This document shows positions 8,854 through 16,813 of a stretch of DNA of 46,515 bases, piece after piece. Position numbers and translations under genes: made by a program. Where the stretch lies: NCBI GenBank assembly GCA_900544195.1, contig UQUJ01000019.1:1-46515 (forward strand). The letters run 5' to 3'. Source of the DNA: an uncultured Alistipes sp. GTDB taxonomy: Bacteria > Bacteroidota > Bacteroidia > Bacteroidales > UBA932. The notes beneath the pieces were generated by a model, which saw nothing but the letters and a program-made list of their open reading frames with translations, was not told the origin of the DNA and searched no databases. Every line of letters starts with the position of its first letter. Position 1 is the first letter of the stretch.

Positions 8854-11823
8854 TTAGAATTTCAGCCTTAATGTCAGACCATAATAGAAAGCCGGAATCA
8901 GCGTCCCGCCTGTCACAGAGGAATACTGCTGCGACTTCGTGGAGTACACTTGTCCCATGTTCCTGAAGAAGTTGTTGGCGTAGAAGGAGATTGAGGCGAT
9001 GTCGCCGACTTCCTTCGTCACGCTGAAGTTCGCCGAGAAGAACGGTGAGAGGTAATCCTTCTGGAAGGCGTAGTTGTAGGATGTCCTTTCCACCAGCTTG
9101 CAGAGGTTGTCGTAGAGTTCCCTGTCGTTGTCCCTGGCCCAGATGAAATCCTTTAGGAAAGGCTTTGGAGTCGGATCCCAGTAGCTTGAGTAATACTCAG
9201 GATAGGTGACCGTCTTGACCCGCCTGTCCATGAATGACGGGTCTTCACTTGGAAGGTAGGAGGAATCATCATCGACAGCATAGGTCCTGACACCTCCGTC
9301 GGTCTCGCTGAGGGCTCTGGAGTACTTCAATAGAGAGCCTTCCAGTTTGGCTGAGATGATCATCCTGACCCGAGGAATATGGGTGGTGACAGTCACGTTC
9401 ATCCTCAGCGTCCTGGACTCGCTTCCGTTGTTTGTCTTGTTGCCTCCGACATACCAACCTATGTACTTGTAAGGAGTGTTGTCGGTCATTCTGATGGTGG
9501 TTGGAGAATAAGCCAGGAGATCCTGATTGACCGTCCTATAGGCGTAGTAGTTGCCGTCAAGGCGGATGTCGGTGTTTATCGGATTGATCCTTTTGAAGTC
9601 GATCACCCACTCCAGTCCGTAACGATTGATAGGAGTCCCGCTGTTCGCCGCGTATGTGTGATGTGTGAGAGACTCCCTTGTGACACCAGTTATGGTCTGT
9701 GGCCCGAATGTTCCGGTCTTGTCGGAAACAGTCACGACACCGGTTTTCCGGTCGATGCTGTAAACTCTGTCATTTACCGGAATCGTGCATGACTGAAGCG
9801 CTTTCTGATCGGTGTAGTTGTACGTGAACGCTTCGTAGGCCTTGTTCATCGAGAACGCCTTGGCGGTTTTGTTCCAGTACCCGGCCAGGGATATTCTTGT
9901 ACCCGCAAGGTTTATCTCCATTCCGAGCTCCCCTTGGTGGTTGCGCTGCCAGACAAGGTCAGGGTTGTACTCGATGGTCGCCGGCATTATGTAGTAGGCA
10001 TAGTAGGCGTTGCCGTCGTCAGCTGTCGGTGGATTGAAGATCTGTATGTCCCTGTAGTTCGGCTGAGGGTATAGGATTGAGAATGAAGGCTGCTTGACGG
10101 CCACGCCCCAACTTGCCCTGAAGGCGAGACTCTGCACGAACTTCCCTCTGCGGCCTTTGGCTGAAAACACTGAGTATTTCGCGTTGAATCTTGGCGACAG
10201 ACTGGTCGTGGTGCCATACTCGGAACCCTTTATGAATGTGTTTTCCGCTCTGAGTCCGGCAATCAGGTTGAGATGTGACTCTTTGCCGATCGGTATGGAG
10301 ACATTCTCTTCCGCGAACAAGGCGAGGTTGTTCATGAACGGGATCTCGCTATAGTCGTAGGTCCTGTACGTAGGCGCGTTGCTAAGGTCTTCCGAGTGTT
10401 CTCCCTTACCTAGGTTGGCGTCCGCATTCCAGTCTGCGCCGAGCTTGATCTTGTTGTTGACCTTCCCGAACTTCTTTGCCCAGTTGCCCTTGAGGGTGAG
10501 TTTGTAGGAGAAAGGCTTGTCGTCCAGGAACATTGTGTTGTACCAATAGCCGCGAGGAATCATGATGGCCGCCGCGTCCGGATTAGCGGAGTAGTCCTCG
10601 GCCACAAAATAGCCTTCTTCCTTTCCATGCAGGGCCACTGTCCCGGCGGCGCTGGAATACCTGTTCCTGGTCTCGCTGAGTTTGTTGGATCTGACTACCG
10701 AGCCTTTGAATTCGAGGTTGGTGATCCATGGTTTGCTCAGAAGCCAGTTCATTTCGACATTTGCCCTTAGCGTGTTGTCCTTTTGTTTCTCGTAAGTGCC
10801 GATAAGCAGGTCCGGGTCGGCTTTCGTGTCGCTTCCTCCGAGATTGCCTGTGATTCCGAAGGAAAACCTTATCGGGGTTTCGCTGAACATTCCGTTGTTG
10901 AATAGGTTGGAATAGTTCAAAGAGATCTGCTTGCGGTTGTAGGACTCGTACGGCGAGCGGCTGTCTTTCACGGATCGCGTGTATTCGACATTGGCGTTCA
11001 GAACACCGCCTGAGACCCCGTTCCGGCTCTGTCCGAGACCGAAGCCTTTGCTGACGGAGAACTGTTTTGTCTTTGGGTTTGTCGTCATTGTCACCAAGTA
11101 TGGGGCTAGTCCTTTCTTGGTGTTGACCTTGACGATTCCGGCGCCGATGTCACCATATTCAACGGATGGAACTCCGGAAATCACTTCCACGGACTCTACA
11201 TTGCTCGATGCAATGTTGTTGATTGACGCACCCTTGATCTCTGAGAAGGAGGCGTTGTTCGAAATTCTTACACCATCTACTTCGACAGCGGTGCCGAAGG
11301 AGGAGTTGCCAGCCTCGGTCGCCTCTCCGGCCCGGAGATTGAATCTATTGGTGGAGAGAAGGCTTGGATTCGCGGTGGCTCCTCCTGGTAGTAAGCCTCC
11401 TATGTCCGCAAGGCTGACCATTTGGACATGATCGAGTGCCGTTCTGTCCATCGTGCGGCTGGTCGTGGCGCTGTTCTCATTTTCTTTCGCGGTCACGACA
11501 ACCCCTTCAAGGGTAAGGTTGTCTTCACTGAGGAAAGCTCTGTAGCCGGTCAGATCCTTGCTTATGACGACTGTCTTGGTGTCGGTGACGAAACCAAGAC
11601 ACGACACGCTGAGTGTGTTCTTCCCTGCGTGAATGTTCTTGAGAGTGAAACGCCCTTTGTCATCGGCGACGGCCCATTGCTCGCATTCCACGGCCACCAC
11701 GGTCGCAAATTCCACCGGCTCCTTGGTCTTCTTGTTCAGGACCGTACCGGAAACGGTGTAGGTCTGAGCGAAGGAAACCGCACAGCACAGCAGCAGAATC
11801 ATTATCAGAAACAGTCTCCGCAT
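8854..11823 (-). CDS. TonB-dependent outer-membrane receptor with N-terminal CarboxypepD_reg-like domain
   Basis: 989 aa. Signal peptide at residues 1-20 (LLLCCAVSFAQ). Residues 22-105 form the carboxypeptidase-regulatory-like domain usual in Bacteroidota receptors (TYTVSGTVLNKKTKEPVEFA). A plug domain follows (about 115-240, including VEVDGVRIS and VESVEVISGVPSVEYGDIGAG). A long barrel ends in LTLRLKF with the C-terminal Phe. It imports a ligand across the outer membrane using TonB-ExbBD energy. There is no SusD gene beside it; instead it is flanked by a C69 dipeptidase (18-base gap) and DUF4876/DUF6850 genes, with two more peptidases downstream. A peptide or peptide-bound ligand is therefore the most likely substrate (inference). 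Confidence 0.93.
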   Translation of the reverse strand: MRRLFLIMILLLCCAVSFAQTYTVSGTVLNKKTKEPVEFATVVAVECEQWAVADDKGRFTLKNIHAGKNTLSVSCLGFVTDTKTVVISKDLTGYRAFLSEDNLTLEGVVVTAKENENSATTSRTMDRTALDHVQMVSLADIGGLLPGGATANPSLLSTNRFNLRAGEATEAGNSSFGTAVEVDGVRISNNASFSEIKGASINNIASSNVESVEVISGVPSVEYGDIGAGIVKVNTKKGLAPYLVTMTTNPKTKQFSVSKGFGLGQSRNGVSGGVLNANVEYTRSVKDSRSPYESYNRKQISLNYSNLFNNGMFSETPIRFSFGITGNLGGSDTKADPDLLIGTYEKQKDNTLRANVEMNWLLSKPWITNLEFKGSVVRSNKLSETRNRYSSAAGTVALHGKEEGYFVAEDYSANPDAAAIMIPRGYWYNTMFLDDKPFSYKLTLKGNWAKKFGKVNNKIKLGADWNADANLGKGEHSEDLSNAPTYRTYDYSEIPFMNNLALFAEENVSIPIGKESHLNLIAGLRAENTFIKGSEYGTTTSLSPRFNAKYSVFSAKGRRGKFVQSLAFRASWGVAVKQPSFSILYPQPNYRDIQIFNPPTADDGNAYYAYYIMPATIEYNPDLVWQRNHQGELGMEINLAGTRISLAGYWNKTAKAFSMNKAYEAFTYNYTDQKALQSCTIPVNDRVYSIDRKTGVVTVSDKTGTFGPQTITGVTRESLTHHTYAANSGTPINRYGLEWVIDFKRINPINTDIRLDGNYYAYRTVNQDLLAYSPTTIRMTDNTPYKYIGWYVGGNKTNNGSESRTLRMNVTVTTHIPRVRMIISAKLEGSLLKYSRALSETDGGVRTYAVDDDSSYLPSEDPSFMDRRVKTVTYPEYYSSYWDPTPKPFLKDFIWARDNDRELYDNLCKLVERTSYNYAFQKDYLSPFFSANFSVTKEVGDIASISFYANNFFRNMGQVYSTKSQQYSSVTGGTLIPAFYYGLTLRLKF

Positions 11824-11841
11824 AATTTGTAAATATCTTTT

Positions 11842-13608
11842 TTACCTTTCCCTGATCACATCCCCGTGATCCTTCACGACGGCCTCTTTCCACTTCTCGG
11901 TGTAGCCAGGCTGGCTAAGCCCTGCAGGAGTGCCCTCGTGCCACTTTGAGTGCTTGAATGAACCGTCCTCGTTCTGGGCCTTGACGTTGCCGTCGATGAA
12001 CTTCACCAGAAGCAGTTCCTCAAGGGCGACCCAGTTCTCGAACTGTTTCTGGGCTGTGCCTACTGAATATTCAGTGAGCATCTTCCTGACGGACGCGAAC
12101 CAGTCCTTGCTGTCCAGGCCTTTCCTCTCGGCTTTCGGGAGTATGGCGTTATAGGCCTCAAGAGCCTTGCGGTCCATCTCGGCGAGTTTTGATTCCATCT
12201 GTCCGTTCTCAAAGCTGTCGATAGCCTCGCGGACTGTCGGAGCCATGATGTTGTAGGCCTTGTAGCAGGCGTTGGCGACACGGTTGTTGATCCAGAAGGA
12301 GGCGGTAGGGGAGTACTTGAGCATGTTCCCGTTGCCTACCCTGAAGCATTCCGGCACCTTGTCGGTGCAGGTGTAGATCGGGGTGAGGTAGGATGTCGCC
12401 GCGTCGTCTGTTCCGAACCAGAGGACTCCTCCGACCACGTCCGGGAGGTCGTGCCTGGACTGACCCACGAACCAGAATCCGGTCTGCTGGGTGGCGATGG
12501 CCCTCTCGTTGACATATCTCCAGCCCTTGTACTCGAATCCCATAGGTCTCCATCGGTAAGGGAGGGCGTTGCCGCCTGCTCCGATGTCTGTTGTCATGTC
12601 GAGCGGTGTCCCCTCGAAATGGTCTCTCATCGCGTCGGCCACATTCTTCACGGAGATCTTCCTGGCCGGTTTCACGAAAAGAGGCATCCTGTGGCTGAGA
12701 TCCTTGCCGGTGATGTAGTCGTGGTAGGCCGAGGCCGGCTCGGTGATGGTCTTCCCGTCCAACTCGTAGGTGAACTGTCCGTCGCAGAGAATGTTGAAGG
12801 CACTCCATGCCCTTGCGTCGCAGCCCCTTACGGTACCGAAATCGGCGGGGCAGTAGGCGGCGCTGAAGTCGAAGTCCTCATCCTTGCCGTCGAAGTAGCC
12901 TTTCTCCCTCGCGAAGGAGATCACGTCAGGGGCGTAGAGGCAGTTCTCAGGGTCGTTCAGCGGGAAGGTCTGGATGCGTGCCTGGTTGGCGTGGGAGCAG
13001 ATGTAGCCGTCCGGAATCCTTCTGGCCACCCAGACGAATCCTTTGCGGATGTTCTTTCCGTCCTTCATCTCGCAACCTTTGCCGATGAGATCCATTATCC
13101 ATGCCTCGTCCTTGTCCGCTATGGAGAATGTCTCACCTTCGGAAGCGTAGCCATATTCATTGGCCAGATCGACGATGACCTGGATTGCTTCCCTTGCGGT
13201 GCGGGCCCTTTGCAGGGTAACGTAGATCAGTGAGCCATAGTCCATTATGGCGGTGGTGTCTTCCAATTCCAACCTTCCGCCCCATGTGGTTTCGGCGATG
13301 ATGAGCTGATGTTCGTTCATATTCCCGACAGTCTTGTAGGTGTGCGCCACCTGCGGTATCTGTCCCATCGGCTTGTAGGAGTCCCAGTTGATGATGTCGA
13401 GTGTGGAACCGGCTTTCCAGTTCGCTGCCGGATGGAAATACAACTCACCGTAGAGGACGTGCGAGTCCGCCGCGTATGAGATTATGTTCGAGTTGTCGGT
13501 ACTGGCGCCTCTTGTCACTATGATGTTTGTGCAGGCTTCGGCCCTTGGATTCGCCGTGAGCGCGCAGATGGCTGCCAGCAGCGCGTAGATGGTTGAGTGT
13601 CTTGCCAT
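11842..13608 (-). CDS. C69 family dipeptidase (Ntn-hydrolase), secreted
   Basis: 588 aa. A signal/pro-segment (residues 1-25, ALLAAICALTANPRAEA) precedes Cys26 in EACTNIIVTRGAS, the N-terminal nucleophile exposed by processing in C69 dipeptidases. The block YGYASEGETFSIADKDEAWIMDL is the conserved C69 core. The family hydrolyses dipeptides. It is the first gene of the minus-strand unit and faces a divergent small secreted-protein gene across 58 bases. Length is in the upper normal range (about 470-600). The start ATG at 13606-13608 is supported by the signal peptide immediately after it. Confidence 0.93.
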   Translation of the reverse strand: MARHSTIYALLAAICALTANPRAEACTNIIVTRGASTDNSNIISYAADSHVLYGELYFHPAANWKAGSTLDIINWDSYKPMGQIPQVAHTYKTVGNMNEHQLIIAETTWGGRLELEDTTAIMDYGSLIYVTLQRARTAREAIQVIVDLANEYGYASEGETFSIADKDEAWIMDLIGKGCEMKDGKNIRKGFVWVARRIPDGYICSHANQARIQTFPLNDPENCLYAPDVISFAREKGYFDGKDEDFDFSAAYCPADFGTVRGCDARAWSAFNILCDGQFTYELDGKTITEPASAYHDYITGKDLSHRMPLFVKPARKISVKNVADAMRDHFEGTPLDMTTDIGAGGNALPYRWRPMGFEYKGWRYVNERAIATQQTGFWFVGQSRHDLPDVVGGVLWFGTDDAATSYLTPIYTCTDKVPECFRVGNGNMLKYSPTASFWINNRVANACYKAYNIMAPTVREAIDSFENGQMESKLAEMDRKALEAYNAILPKAERKGLDSKDWFASVRKMLTEYSVGTAQKQFENWVALEELLLVKFIDGNVKAQNEDGSFKHSKWHEGTPAGLSQPGYTEKWKEAVVKDHGDVIRER

Positions 13609-13639
13609 TTTGCTATTAACTTATTATTGACTAAATTTG
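13609..13639 (+). promoter_or_regulatory. Bacteroidota-type promoter for the 13667 gene
   Basis: -33 element TTTG (13609-13612), 19-base spacer, -7 element TAAATTTG (13632-13639), matching TTTG-N19-TAnnTTTG. The gene starts 28 bases after the -7 box. The same 58-base interval must also hold the promoter of the minus-strand C69 operon; on that strand only a weak TACATTTTG is seen. Confidence 0.65.
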
Positions 13640-13666
13640 TTACCTGTTATTACAAAATGTAAAGAT

Positions 13667-14104
13667 ATGAAAAATTTTTTTCTTGCGGTGATGTGTCTGG
13701 CCTTTTCGGTGCTGACGGCTTATGCGCAGCAGGGAATGCCAAGCCCGGAGGAACAGGAAAAGAAGATGGCTGAGTTCATTGGGAAGGAGATCGATCGCTT
13801 CGAGTCGTCCCTCAAGTTGGAGGATTGGCAGGTCTTTTATGTGGATTCCATTCTGAACCACGACTACCGTGCCATGCAGGAGGAACTCAACAGTCTGGCC
13901 TCTGCCAAAGTCTCCAATTCGGATATTTACATGAAGACCAGCGACAAGTGGGCGGAGAACATCTATCAGGCTTTCCGCAAGGTCTTGAATGATGACCAGT
14001 GGACCAAATACCTCAAGAGCGGTGCGGCCAGGGAGAAGAAGGCCCGCGAAAAAAGAAAGGCGAAGATGGAAAAGTCTTCGGCCAAACTGCAGGAAAATGA
14101 TTAA
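13667..14104 (+). CDS. Small secreted helical protein, unknown function
   Basis: 145 aa starting at ATG 13667; upstream in-frame codons (TTG at 13637) overlap the promoter and would put charged residues before the signal peptide, so the shorter start is preferred. Residues 1-20 form a signal peptide (FFLAVMCLAFSVLTAYAQ). The mature part is charged and helical: EEQEKKMAEFIGKEIDRFES, EDWQVFYVDSILNHDYRAM, LNDDQWTKYLK, with a Lys/Arg/Glu-rich tail. The pattern recalls small periplasmic LTxxQ/Spy-like proteins of Bacteroidota, but I cannot assign it. It lies directly before pheS; the pheS -7 box overlaps its stop codon. Confidence 0.75.
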   Translation: MKNFFLAVMCLAFSVLTAYAQQGMPSPEEQEKKMAEFIGKEIDRFESSLKLEDWQVFYVDSILNHDYRAMQEELNSLASAKVSNSDIYMKTSDKWAENIYQAFRKVLNDDQWTKYLKSGAAREKKAREKRKAKMEKSSAKLQEND

Positions 14105-14109
14105 CTTTG
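14102..14109 (+). promoter_or_regulatory. Putative -7 element for pheS
   Basis: TAACTTTG overlaps the stop codon of the preceding gene and stands 21 bases before the pheS ATG. No clear TTTG -33 box is found 19-20 bases upstream (TTCG at best), so this is a weaker call. Confidence 0.4.
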
Positions 14110-14130
14110 CAGGAATATTTCTGGAATATT

Positions 14131-15165
14131 ATGAAAGAAGAGATAGAGAAATTGCTTGCGCATGTCAATGAGCTGAATTGCAAGACTGCCAAGGAAGTCG
14201 AGGAGGCCCGCGTGAGGCTTCTTGGCAAGAAAGGTGAGATCACCAAGCTTTTTGATGAGTTCAGGACTTACGGGCCGGAACTCAAGAAAGAGTTTGGCCG
14301 CAAGATAAACGAACTCAAGCAGGCCGCCCAGGCCAGGATTGATGAGTTGAAGGACAAGACGGCGTCCGAGGGAGCCTCTGACGGTCCTAAGGAGGATCTT
14401 TCGATGCCGGGAGTTCCGTTCGAGCTTGGGTCGAGGCATCCGGTGTCGATTGTCCGTCAGGAGATTGTGGACATATTCAGAAAATTCGGCTACGATGTGG
14501 CCGAGGGACCTGAGATCGAGGATGACTACCATGTGTTCGAGGCGTTGAACTTCCCGCTGAACCATCCTGCCAGAGACATGCAGGACACTTTCTTCGTGTC
14601 CGCCGGTCATCCGGATCCGCTTCTGCTGAGGACCCACACATCCTCCGTTCAGGTGCGCGCGATGGAGACGATGAAGCTCCCGATCCGCGTTATCTGCCCT
14701 GGCCGTGTGTTCAGGAACGAGGCGATCTCCGCCCGTGCCCACTGCATCTTCCATCAGGTCGAGGGTCTCTACATCGACGAGAATGTGACTTTCGCCGACC
14801 TCAAGCAGGCCATCCTTCTTTTCGCCCGCGAGATGTTCGGTCCGGACACCCAGATCAGGATGCGTCCTTCCTACTTCCCGTTCACCGAGCCTTCGAGCGA
14901 GATTGACGTGAGCTGCAACATCTGCCACGGCAAGGGCTGCAACATCTGCAAGGGAACCGGCTGGCTGGAGATCATGGGCTGCGGAATGGTTGACCCGAAC
15001 GTCCTTGAGGCTTCCGGCATCGACAGCGGGAAGTACAGCGGATTCGCCTTCGGAATGGGTCTGGAACGCATCGCGATGCTCAAATGGCAGGTCAATGACC
15101 TCCGTCATTACTTCGAGAACGACCTCCGTTTCCTGTCCGAGTTCAAGACTTCGATCGAGGTATAG
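14131..15165 (+). CDS. pheS: Phenylalanyl-tRNA synthetase alpha subunit
   Basis: 344 aa from ATG 14131; an in-frame TTG at 14107 lies inside the likely promoter, so it is rejected. The N-terminal coiled-coil (residues 1-80) contains VRLLGKKGEITKL, as in other PheS. Class II motif 2 is at about 189-212 (PGRVFRNEAISARAHCIFHQ) and motif 3 at about 307-317 (FGMGLERIAML). The substrate-pocket segments FVSAGHPDPLLLRTHTSSVQ and FTEPSSEIDV are present. A Cys4 cluster, CNICHGKGCNIC (Cys262, 265, 270, 273), inserted after the FTEPS segment is frequent in Bacteroidota PheS. It makes Phe-tRNA(Phe) with PheT, whose gene is not in this window. Confidence 0.96.
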   Translation: MKEEIEKLLAHVNELNCKTAKEVEEARVRLLGKKGEITKLFDEFRTYGPELKKEFGRKINELKQAAQARIDELKDKTASEGASDGPKEDLSMPGVPFELGSRHPVSIVRQEIVDIFRKFGYDVAEGPEIEDDYHVFEALNFPLNHPARDMQDTFFVSAGHPDPLLLRTHTSSVQVRAMETMKLPIRVICPGRVFRNEAISARAHCIFHQVEGLYIDENVTFADLKQAILLFAREMFGPDTQIRMRPSYFPFTEPSSEIDVSCNICHGKGCNICKGTGWLEIMGCGMVDPNVLEASGIDSGKYSGFAFGMGLERIAMLKWQVNDLRHYFENDLRFLSEFKTSIEV

Positions 15166-15204
15166 AGCTTTATCGCAATTTTTTTGAAATTATTTCAGAA
15201 AAAG

Positions 15205-15235
15205 TTTGCGAATAAAGAAAAAAACGCTACCTTTG
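15205..15235 (+). promoter_or_regulatory. Promoter of tRNA-Gly
   Basis: Consensus match: TTTG (15205-15208), 19 bases, TACCTTTG (15228-15235). The tRNA starts 33 bases after the -7 box. Confidence 0.8.
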
Positions 15236-15268
15236 TAATCCCAAAGCACTGCTACGGGTAACAAGTCT

Positions 15269-15344
<76 letters not shown>

Positions 15345-15345
15345 G

Positions 15346-15378
15346 AGAGGTCATCAAATCGATGACCTCTTTTTTTTG
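15346..15378 (+). terminator. Intrinsic terminator of tRNA-Gly
   Basis: Perfect stem AGAGGTCATC (15346-15355) with GATGACCTCT (15361-15370), 5-nt loop, followed by a run of T. It starts one base after the encoded CCA and ends 26 bases before pnuC. Confidence 0.9.
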
Positions 15379-15403
15379 TATCACCAATCAAACACGTTTC
15401 ATT

Positions 15404-16174
15404 ATGACCGCATCGTCAAAGGCAAGCAGATTCAATCTTGCGTTCAACATTTTTCTGGTCACGGGAATGTTGCTGGCCGTCACTGTCACGACCATATTCA
15501 AGCTTCAGCAACCGGGTGTGAAGACTTTCATGCTGCTTCTTGCGGCGTTCGGCTCCGTGATGGGTGTTGTGAACACGGTGATGTCCGCCAACGGCAACAT
15601 CCTGACGTTTGTGTTTGGCTTCATCGACGTGCTGATCGGGACGATTGTCTATCTGGACAACGGTATCATGGGGAATTTTGCCCTTCACGCGTTCTATTTC
15701 CTGCCGATGCAGTTCATAGGGTTCTGGCAATGGAGCAAGAGGGGAGCGAAGGTGCGTTCCGGAGAAGAGGGGGCGCATCTGAAGGCACGGAGGCTGACAG
15801 GGAGGCAGTGGGCTTGGCTTGCGGCTGGAATATTCATAGGCATAGCTGCCCTGTACCTTATATTATTATACGTGGATGGCGCGAAACTGGCGGCGGGAAA
15901 AATCGACAGTGTCGATAAGTCCAAGATACTCCTTGACGCGGTGGTGATGATTCTGAATATCGCTGGTCAGGTGCTGATGAGTCTTGCGTTCATGGAGCAG
16001 TGGTACATTTGGATACTGGTGAACATCTCTTCAATCTCCCTTTGGACCGTCGCGGTGATGAGTGACGCCGGTTCGGGCAATGCCGCAGTCATGCTCATAA
16101 AATATATCTTCTACCTGCTCAACTCTCTCAATGGTTTGAGAATATGGTTGAGCCTGAGCCGCGGGAACGCCTGA
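15404..16174 (+). CDS. pnuC: PnuC-family nicotinamide nucleoside/mononucleotide transporter
   Basis: 256 aa from ATG 15404; longer in-frame readings run through the tRNA and are rejected. Several hydrophobic segments are visible (for example LAFNIFLVTGMLLAVTVTTIF, LLLAAFGSVMGVVNTVM, AWLAAGIFIGIAALYLILLY, and the C-terminal MLIKYIFYLLNSLNGLRIW). PnuC signatures are present: the FIGFWQWSKRG block and the late WYIWILVNISSISLW segment, whose Trp/Asn residues line the pore in the family. Such transporters take up vitamin B3 forms by facilitated diffusion and are trapped by a kinase. No NadR/kinase gene or NAD-type riboswitch is adjacent. Substrate within the family cannot be fixed from sequence. 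Confidence 0.9.
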   Translation: MTASSKASRFNLAFNIFLVTGMLLAVTVTTIFKLQQPGVKTFMLLLAAFGSVMGVVNTVMSANGNILTFVFGFIDVLIGTIVYLDNGIMGNFALHAFYFLPMQFIGFWQWSKRGAKVRSGEEGAHLKARRLTGRQWAWLAAGIFIGIAALYLILLYVDGAKLAAGKIDSVDKSKILLDAVVMILNIAGQVLMSLAFMEQWYIWILVNISSISLWTVAVMSDAGSGNAAVMLIKYIFYLLNSLNGLRIWLSLSRGNA

Positions 16175-16213
16175 CGGCATTGCAGACCGGTGGTATCCCG
16201 GAGATGACCCGGT

Positions 16214-16287
16214 GAGACCCGGAACCGCAAATTTGGATAATTGACTATTTTTTACTTACTTTGTGGCGCTATTTGTTTCCGGGTCTC
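16214..16287. promoter_or_regulatory. acpP promoter enclosed by an 11-bp inverted repeat
   Basis: The promoter is TTTG (16232-16235), 20 bases, TTACTTTG (16256-16263; one mismatch to TAnnTTTG). Perfect inverted-repeat arms GAGACCCGGAA (16214-16224) and TTCCGGGTCTC (16277-16287) flank it on both sides, 52 bases apart. This arrangement would suit a looping repressor or a leader RNA element, but no regulator is known for it. Confidence 0.5.
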
Positions 16288-16345
16288 CCGTGGAAGATTG
16301 ATAATAGCGTAGTTAACAGGAATATACTATTAATTTTATTCAATT

Positions 16346-16603
16346 ATGACTGAAGAAGAAATTGTAAAGCAGGTCAAAGCGATTATCGTTGACAAGCTGG
16401 GCGTTGAGGAGTCCGAAGTGACCGAGAGCGCCAACTTCACAAATGATCTCGGAGCTGATTCACTTGACACAGTCGAGCTTCTTATGGAGTTTGAGAGAGT
16501 GTTCGGAATCAAGATTCCAGATGAGGAGACAAGCACAATCGCGACCGTCAAGGATGCGATCGACAAGGTCAAGGAGAAGCTCGCCGGTAAGGAGGAAGCC
16601 TAA
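16346..16603 (+). CDS. acpP: Acyl carrier protein
   Basis: 85 aa, acidic, four-helix ACP. The phosphopantetheine attachment site is Ser39 in DLGADSLDTVELLM. It carries growing acyl chains in type II fatty-acid synthesis. The gene is alone between its own promoter and terminator; fabF, which often follows acpP in Bacteroidota, is not here. Confidence 0.97.
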   Translation: MTEEEIVKQVKAIIVDKLGVEESEVTESANFTNDLGADSLDTVELLMEFERVFGIKIPDEETSTIATVKDAIDKVKEKLAGKEEA

Positions 16604-16628
16604 TAATCCTTTGACAGAAAAGAATTAT

Positions 16629-16655
16629 GAGGGTGGCGTAAACCATCCTCTTTTC
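16629..16655 (+). terminator. Terminator of acpP
   Basis: Stem GAGGGTGG (16629-16636) with CCATCCTC (16643-16650; one G-T pair), loop CGTAAA, followed by TTTTCG. It starts 26 bases after the acpP stop. Confidence 0.7.
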
Positions 16656-16736
16656 GTTATACCCCATTCTCGTGCCGCTCTATGCCGCACGACTTTTTTG
16701 TTCCGTGACTTTTTGCGGTGAAGTCATTACGGCCGT

Positions 16737-16801
16737 GACCGAAAAAATAAAATGGCAAATTTTGGTAACGTGCAAAATTTGCCATTTTCGTTTTTTCGGT
16801 C
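16737..16801 (-). repeat. Long hairpin with CACGTTAC loop, copy 1
   Basis: Inner stem of 16 bp (16749-16764 with 16773-16788), outer stem of 11 bp (GACCGAAAAAA 16737-16747 with TTTTTTCGGTC 16791-16801), and an 8-nt loop at 16765-16772 that reads CACGTTAC on the minus strand. It lies between acpP and the end of the DUF4270 gene, so it may act as a two-way terminator. Two other hairpins in the window have the same loop and different stems. Confidence 0.85.
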
Positions 16802-16813
16802 CGCGGCTCCAAT

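Noticed and set aside
12451..13233. Plus-strand ORF of 260 codons opposite the C69 gene
   Set aside because: Antisense shadow; no domain and no promoter.
14101..15108. Minus-strand ORF of 335 codons opposite pheS
   Set aside because: Antisense shadow of pheS.
16737..16801. Plain two-way terminator only
   Set aside because: It may well terminate transcription, but that does not explain the loop shared exactly with two other hairpins, so it is listed as a repeat.
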